From: Candidatus Bathyarchaeota archaeon
Lineage (GTDB): Archaea; Thermoproteota; Bathyarchaeia; Bathyarchaeales; WAQA01
DNA: 6,656 bases
Assembly: GCA_015520475.1 (NCBI GenBank)
Contig: WAQA01000017.1
Span: forward strand, 1 to 6,656
Direction of reading: 5' to 3'
The notes beneath the pieces are model-generated. The model saw nothing but the letters and a program-made list of their open reading frames with translations. It did not search any database and was not told the origin of the DNA. Shown here piece by piece: positions 4,807 through 6,656 of the stretch; position 1 is the first letter of the stretch; each line of letters starts with the position of its first letter. Position numbers and translations under genes: made by a program.

Positions 4807-6582
4807 TTAAAATGTCCAGGAGGACGTTTCTCTTATAAGTTTAATGTATTCTTCTAATACGCTTACTTCCTCAACGGTGAGTCTATCCCTGAACTTCTCC
4901 AGTAACTTTCTTGCATGCGTCTCCGGAACCCTAACATATAATATGTCCCCTTCATCGAAGTGTCTTCCAACAACGGATTTGTCGATTGATATTGCAACTT
5001 GCATTCCAGTATCAGCTTGAGGTATCGCCTTACCTCTATCCTGTATCTGTAGGATTTCCCCTATGATCCTTCCCCTCCTATTTACAAGTCCCAATCTAGG
5101 TCTAATCTTTCCAGCTAGTACCTCAACTCCTACTATGGCCGGCTTCGCCCTTCTGAAGATGCATCCTGGCAGAACCCTCAGCTTCGACGGTTTTATTAGG
5201 CTTTCAAATTCGCTTCTTATACGTTCTTCTCTTTTCTCGTTAAGCCATCTTATGTAGTCGTCGATTAGGTGATAGATTATGTTATGTTTGAAGATTGGTA
5301 TGCCTCTGCTCTCAGCTTCTTCCTCTGCGTCAGGTAGCACTTTAACGTTGAATGCTAATACTACTCCATATAACTCTTCCTTCTCCTTTACGATTGCCGC
5401 TTCAGTTACATCTCTCTTTGATACGTCCCCTACATCTGCAAGTCTTATTGGAATATTATTCTTCTGTAGGTTTTCAGCTATCGCTTCGAGTGATCCAAGA
5501 GCGTCTGTCTTCAATACAACCCCATTTATATTCATTGTAATCTTTAACTTTTCAACTTCTTCTAGAACCGCCTTAACATACTCTTCAACTTTCTCCTCCG
5601 ATGGAACAACATATATTGGGGCTCCAGCCAATGCATTGTCTAGGTTAGGCGCCACTATCTTCACTCCAGCCGCGGCTGATACCTCATCTACGGATGAGAA
5701 CCTGTCTCTCGGATCCCTTATCTCATCTAATGGTTTCGGAAGGAGTACTGCCCTGATACTTGTTACTATAGGCTTCTCTTTTCCACCTACAACTATCAAG
5801 TCTCCTTTTTTCAGGACTCCATCATATATTATCGCGTTCACTGTAACTCCAAGTCCAACTTCCTCTTTAACCTCTAGAACAGTTCCTCTGGCCGGGCCCT
5901 CTGTAACTCTTAAGCGGGCCTGTAAATATTGTTGTGTTAATCCTGCTAAGACAGCCATTAATTCCGGTATGCCCTCCCCAGTCTTAGCGCTTGTCGGAAC
6001 TATAGCCACTGTTCTGGTGAAGTCTCTAATCCTGTCGAATCTATCAGATCTGAAACCTATCTCGGAGAACTTACCTATTATCCTCCATAAGTATTCATCT
6101 AGGTATTGCTGTACAGCCTTATCCTGTCTGCTGTATGTTTCGAGGAAGGAGCTGTCAGGGTGGGCTTTCCAACCTGGTATCCTATCAATCTTGTTTGCTG
6201 CTACAAGGAAGGGGGTTCTTCTAGACTTCAATATGTCTATGCACTCGTATGTTTGAGCTTCGAATCCTCTAAGGATATCTATTACAAGTATTGCTATGTC
6301 TGCAACTCCCCCTCCTCTCCTCCTCAGATTGGCGAATGCTTCATGTCCAGGTGTGTCTATGACGAGAAGACCTGGAATACGTATCTCTCCACCGATCCTT
6401 CTAAGTAATGGCCCAGAAACCTCCTTTATAACATCAACTGGAAAGAAACTTGCGCCTATATGCTGGGTTATCCCTCCAGCCTCTCTCGCTTGGACACTAC
6501 TCTTCCTAATCCTGTCTAAGAGAAGGGTCTTCCCTGTATCTACATGTCCTAGGATGCATACTATCGGTTGCCTTATAGGCAT
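4807..6582 (-). CDS. infB: Archaeal translation initiation factor aIF5B
   Basis: This 591-aa translational GTPase is the archaeal eIF5B/IF2 ortholog. It promotes ribosomal subunit joining and initiator Met-tRNA placement in the cytoplasm. All G motifs are visible: G1 GHVDTGKT (12-19), G2 threonine T39 in GGITQHIGA, G3 DTPGH with the catalytic His (76-80), G4 NKID (130-133) and G5 SAK (198-200). Domain II, a beta-barrel, begins around 225 (GPARGTVLEVKEE), and domain III is around 335-450 (NGVVLKTDALGSLEAI). Domain IV follows (PGCIFRRAKPAIVGVEV at about 474-490), ending in the C-terminal helices typical of the archaeal/eukaryotic form. Length matches archaeal family members; the long N-terminal region of eukaryotic eIF5B is absent, as expected. 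No intein is present in the P-loop. The ATG at 6582 has GGAG 9 nt upstream. The gene faces the VIT1-like gene tail to tail with a 2-bp gap. Confidence 0.97.
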   Translation of the reverse strand: MPIRQPIVCILGHVDTGKTLLLDRIRKSSVQAREAGGITQHIGASFFPVDVIKEVSGPLLRRIGGEIRIPGLLVIDTPGHEAFANLRRRGGGVADIAILVIDILRGFEAQTYECIDILKSRRTPFLVAANKIDRIPGWKAHPDSSFLETYSRQDKAVQQYLDEYLWRIIGKFSEIGFRSDRFDRIRDFTRTVAIVPTSAKTGEGIPELMAVLAGLTQQYLQARLRVTEGPARGTVLEVKEEVGLGVTVNAIIYDGVLKKGDLIVVGGKEKPIVTSIRAVLLPKPLDEIRDPRDRFSSVDEVSAAAGVKIVAPNLDNALAGAPIYVVPSEEKVEEYVKAVLEEVEKLKITMNINGVVLKTDALGSLEAIAENLQKNNIPIRLADVGDVSKRDVTEAAIVKEKEELYGVVLAFNVKVLPDAEEEAESRGIPIFKHNIIYHLIDDYIRWLNEKREERIRSEFESLIKPSKLRVLPGCIFRRAKPAIVGVEVLAGKIRPRLGLVNRRGRIIGEILQIQDRGKAIPQADTGMQVAISIDKSVVGRHFDEGDILYVRVPETHARKLLEKFRDRLTVEEVSVLEEYIKLIRETSSWTF

Positions 6583-6602
6583 CTAGAGCATCTCCAACTA
6601 TT

Positions 6603-6656
6603 TTATGATGATGTATCTTCGTCAACGCCTCCGCAAGATTGAGGTCTCCTTACAGG
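6603..6656 (-). CDS. Possible 3' end of a gene upstream of aIF5B (partial)
   Basis: A minus-strand frame is open from the window edge to a stop at 6603-6605 and encodes 17 residues, PVRRPQSCGGVDEDTSS. If real, it ends 20 bp before the aIF5B start and the two would be co-transcribed, which fits the Shine-Dalgarno-type start of aIF5B. Seventeen codons are too few to identify a family. A second frame is also open to a nearer stop (CKETSILRRR, then TGA), so this is weak. Confidence 0.2.
   Translation of the reverse strand, partial: PVRRPQSCGGVDEDTSS

Noticed and set aside
5279..6256. Long open frame (325 codons) on the plus strand
   Set aside because: It lies wholly antisense to aIF5B, is rich in Ser/Thr/Leu from reversed codons and resembles no family; aIF5B is certain on the other strand.

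Overview
The window looks like archaeal chromosome. The strongest evidence is a full-length archaeal/eukaryotic-type initiation factor aIF5B (591 aa, all five GTPase motifs). It is supported by an archaeal-only DUF211 protein, an archaeal-type ROK sugar kinase with a GHWEA zinc/substrate motif, a short AsnRS-derived class II synthetase-like protein, and AT-rich TATA-like boxes placed for leaderless or short-leader transcripts. A TACK-type thermophile or an uncultured relative fits, but the lineage cannot be fixed from this sequence alone.

Layout from left to right. (1) 59-997, minus: an AsnRS-related catalytic domain without the anticodon-binding domain, probably an archaeal asparagine synthetase of the AS-AR type. 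(2) 998-1184: a divergent promoter region. (3) 1185-2353, plus: a two-gene operon with a 121-aa winged-helix DNA-binding protein carrying an N-terminal coiled-coil-like segment, then a 262-aa ParA/MinD-type ATPase whose P-loop reads RGGTGKS, with arginine in place of the signature lysine. (4) 2346-3326, minus: a ROK-family glucokinase/hexokinase whose stop overlaps the end of the ATPase gene. (5) 3327-3884: no intact gene. It holds the ROK promoter and a decayed C-terminal piece of an IS200/IS605-type TnpB, with two frameshifts, one deletion and a lost RuvC aspartate, followed by possible RNA or transposon-end hairpins. (6) 3885-4804, plus: a DUF211 protein and a VIT1/CCC1-like five-helix membrane protein. 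(7) 4807-6582, minus: aIF5B, separated from the VIT1-like stop by 2 bp. (8) 6583-6656: its short leader and possibly the 3' end of an upstream gene.

Most of this is ordinary core and conserved archaeal content. The parts worth a second look are the wHTH + ParA-like pair (a possible uncharacterised positioning, partition or regulatory module), the DUF211/VIT1-like pair (a possible metal-handling unit) and the TnpB fossil. No rRNA, tRNA or CRISPR array was seen. Gene order is compact, with two tail-to-tail gene pairs that leave almost no room for terminators.
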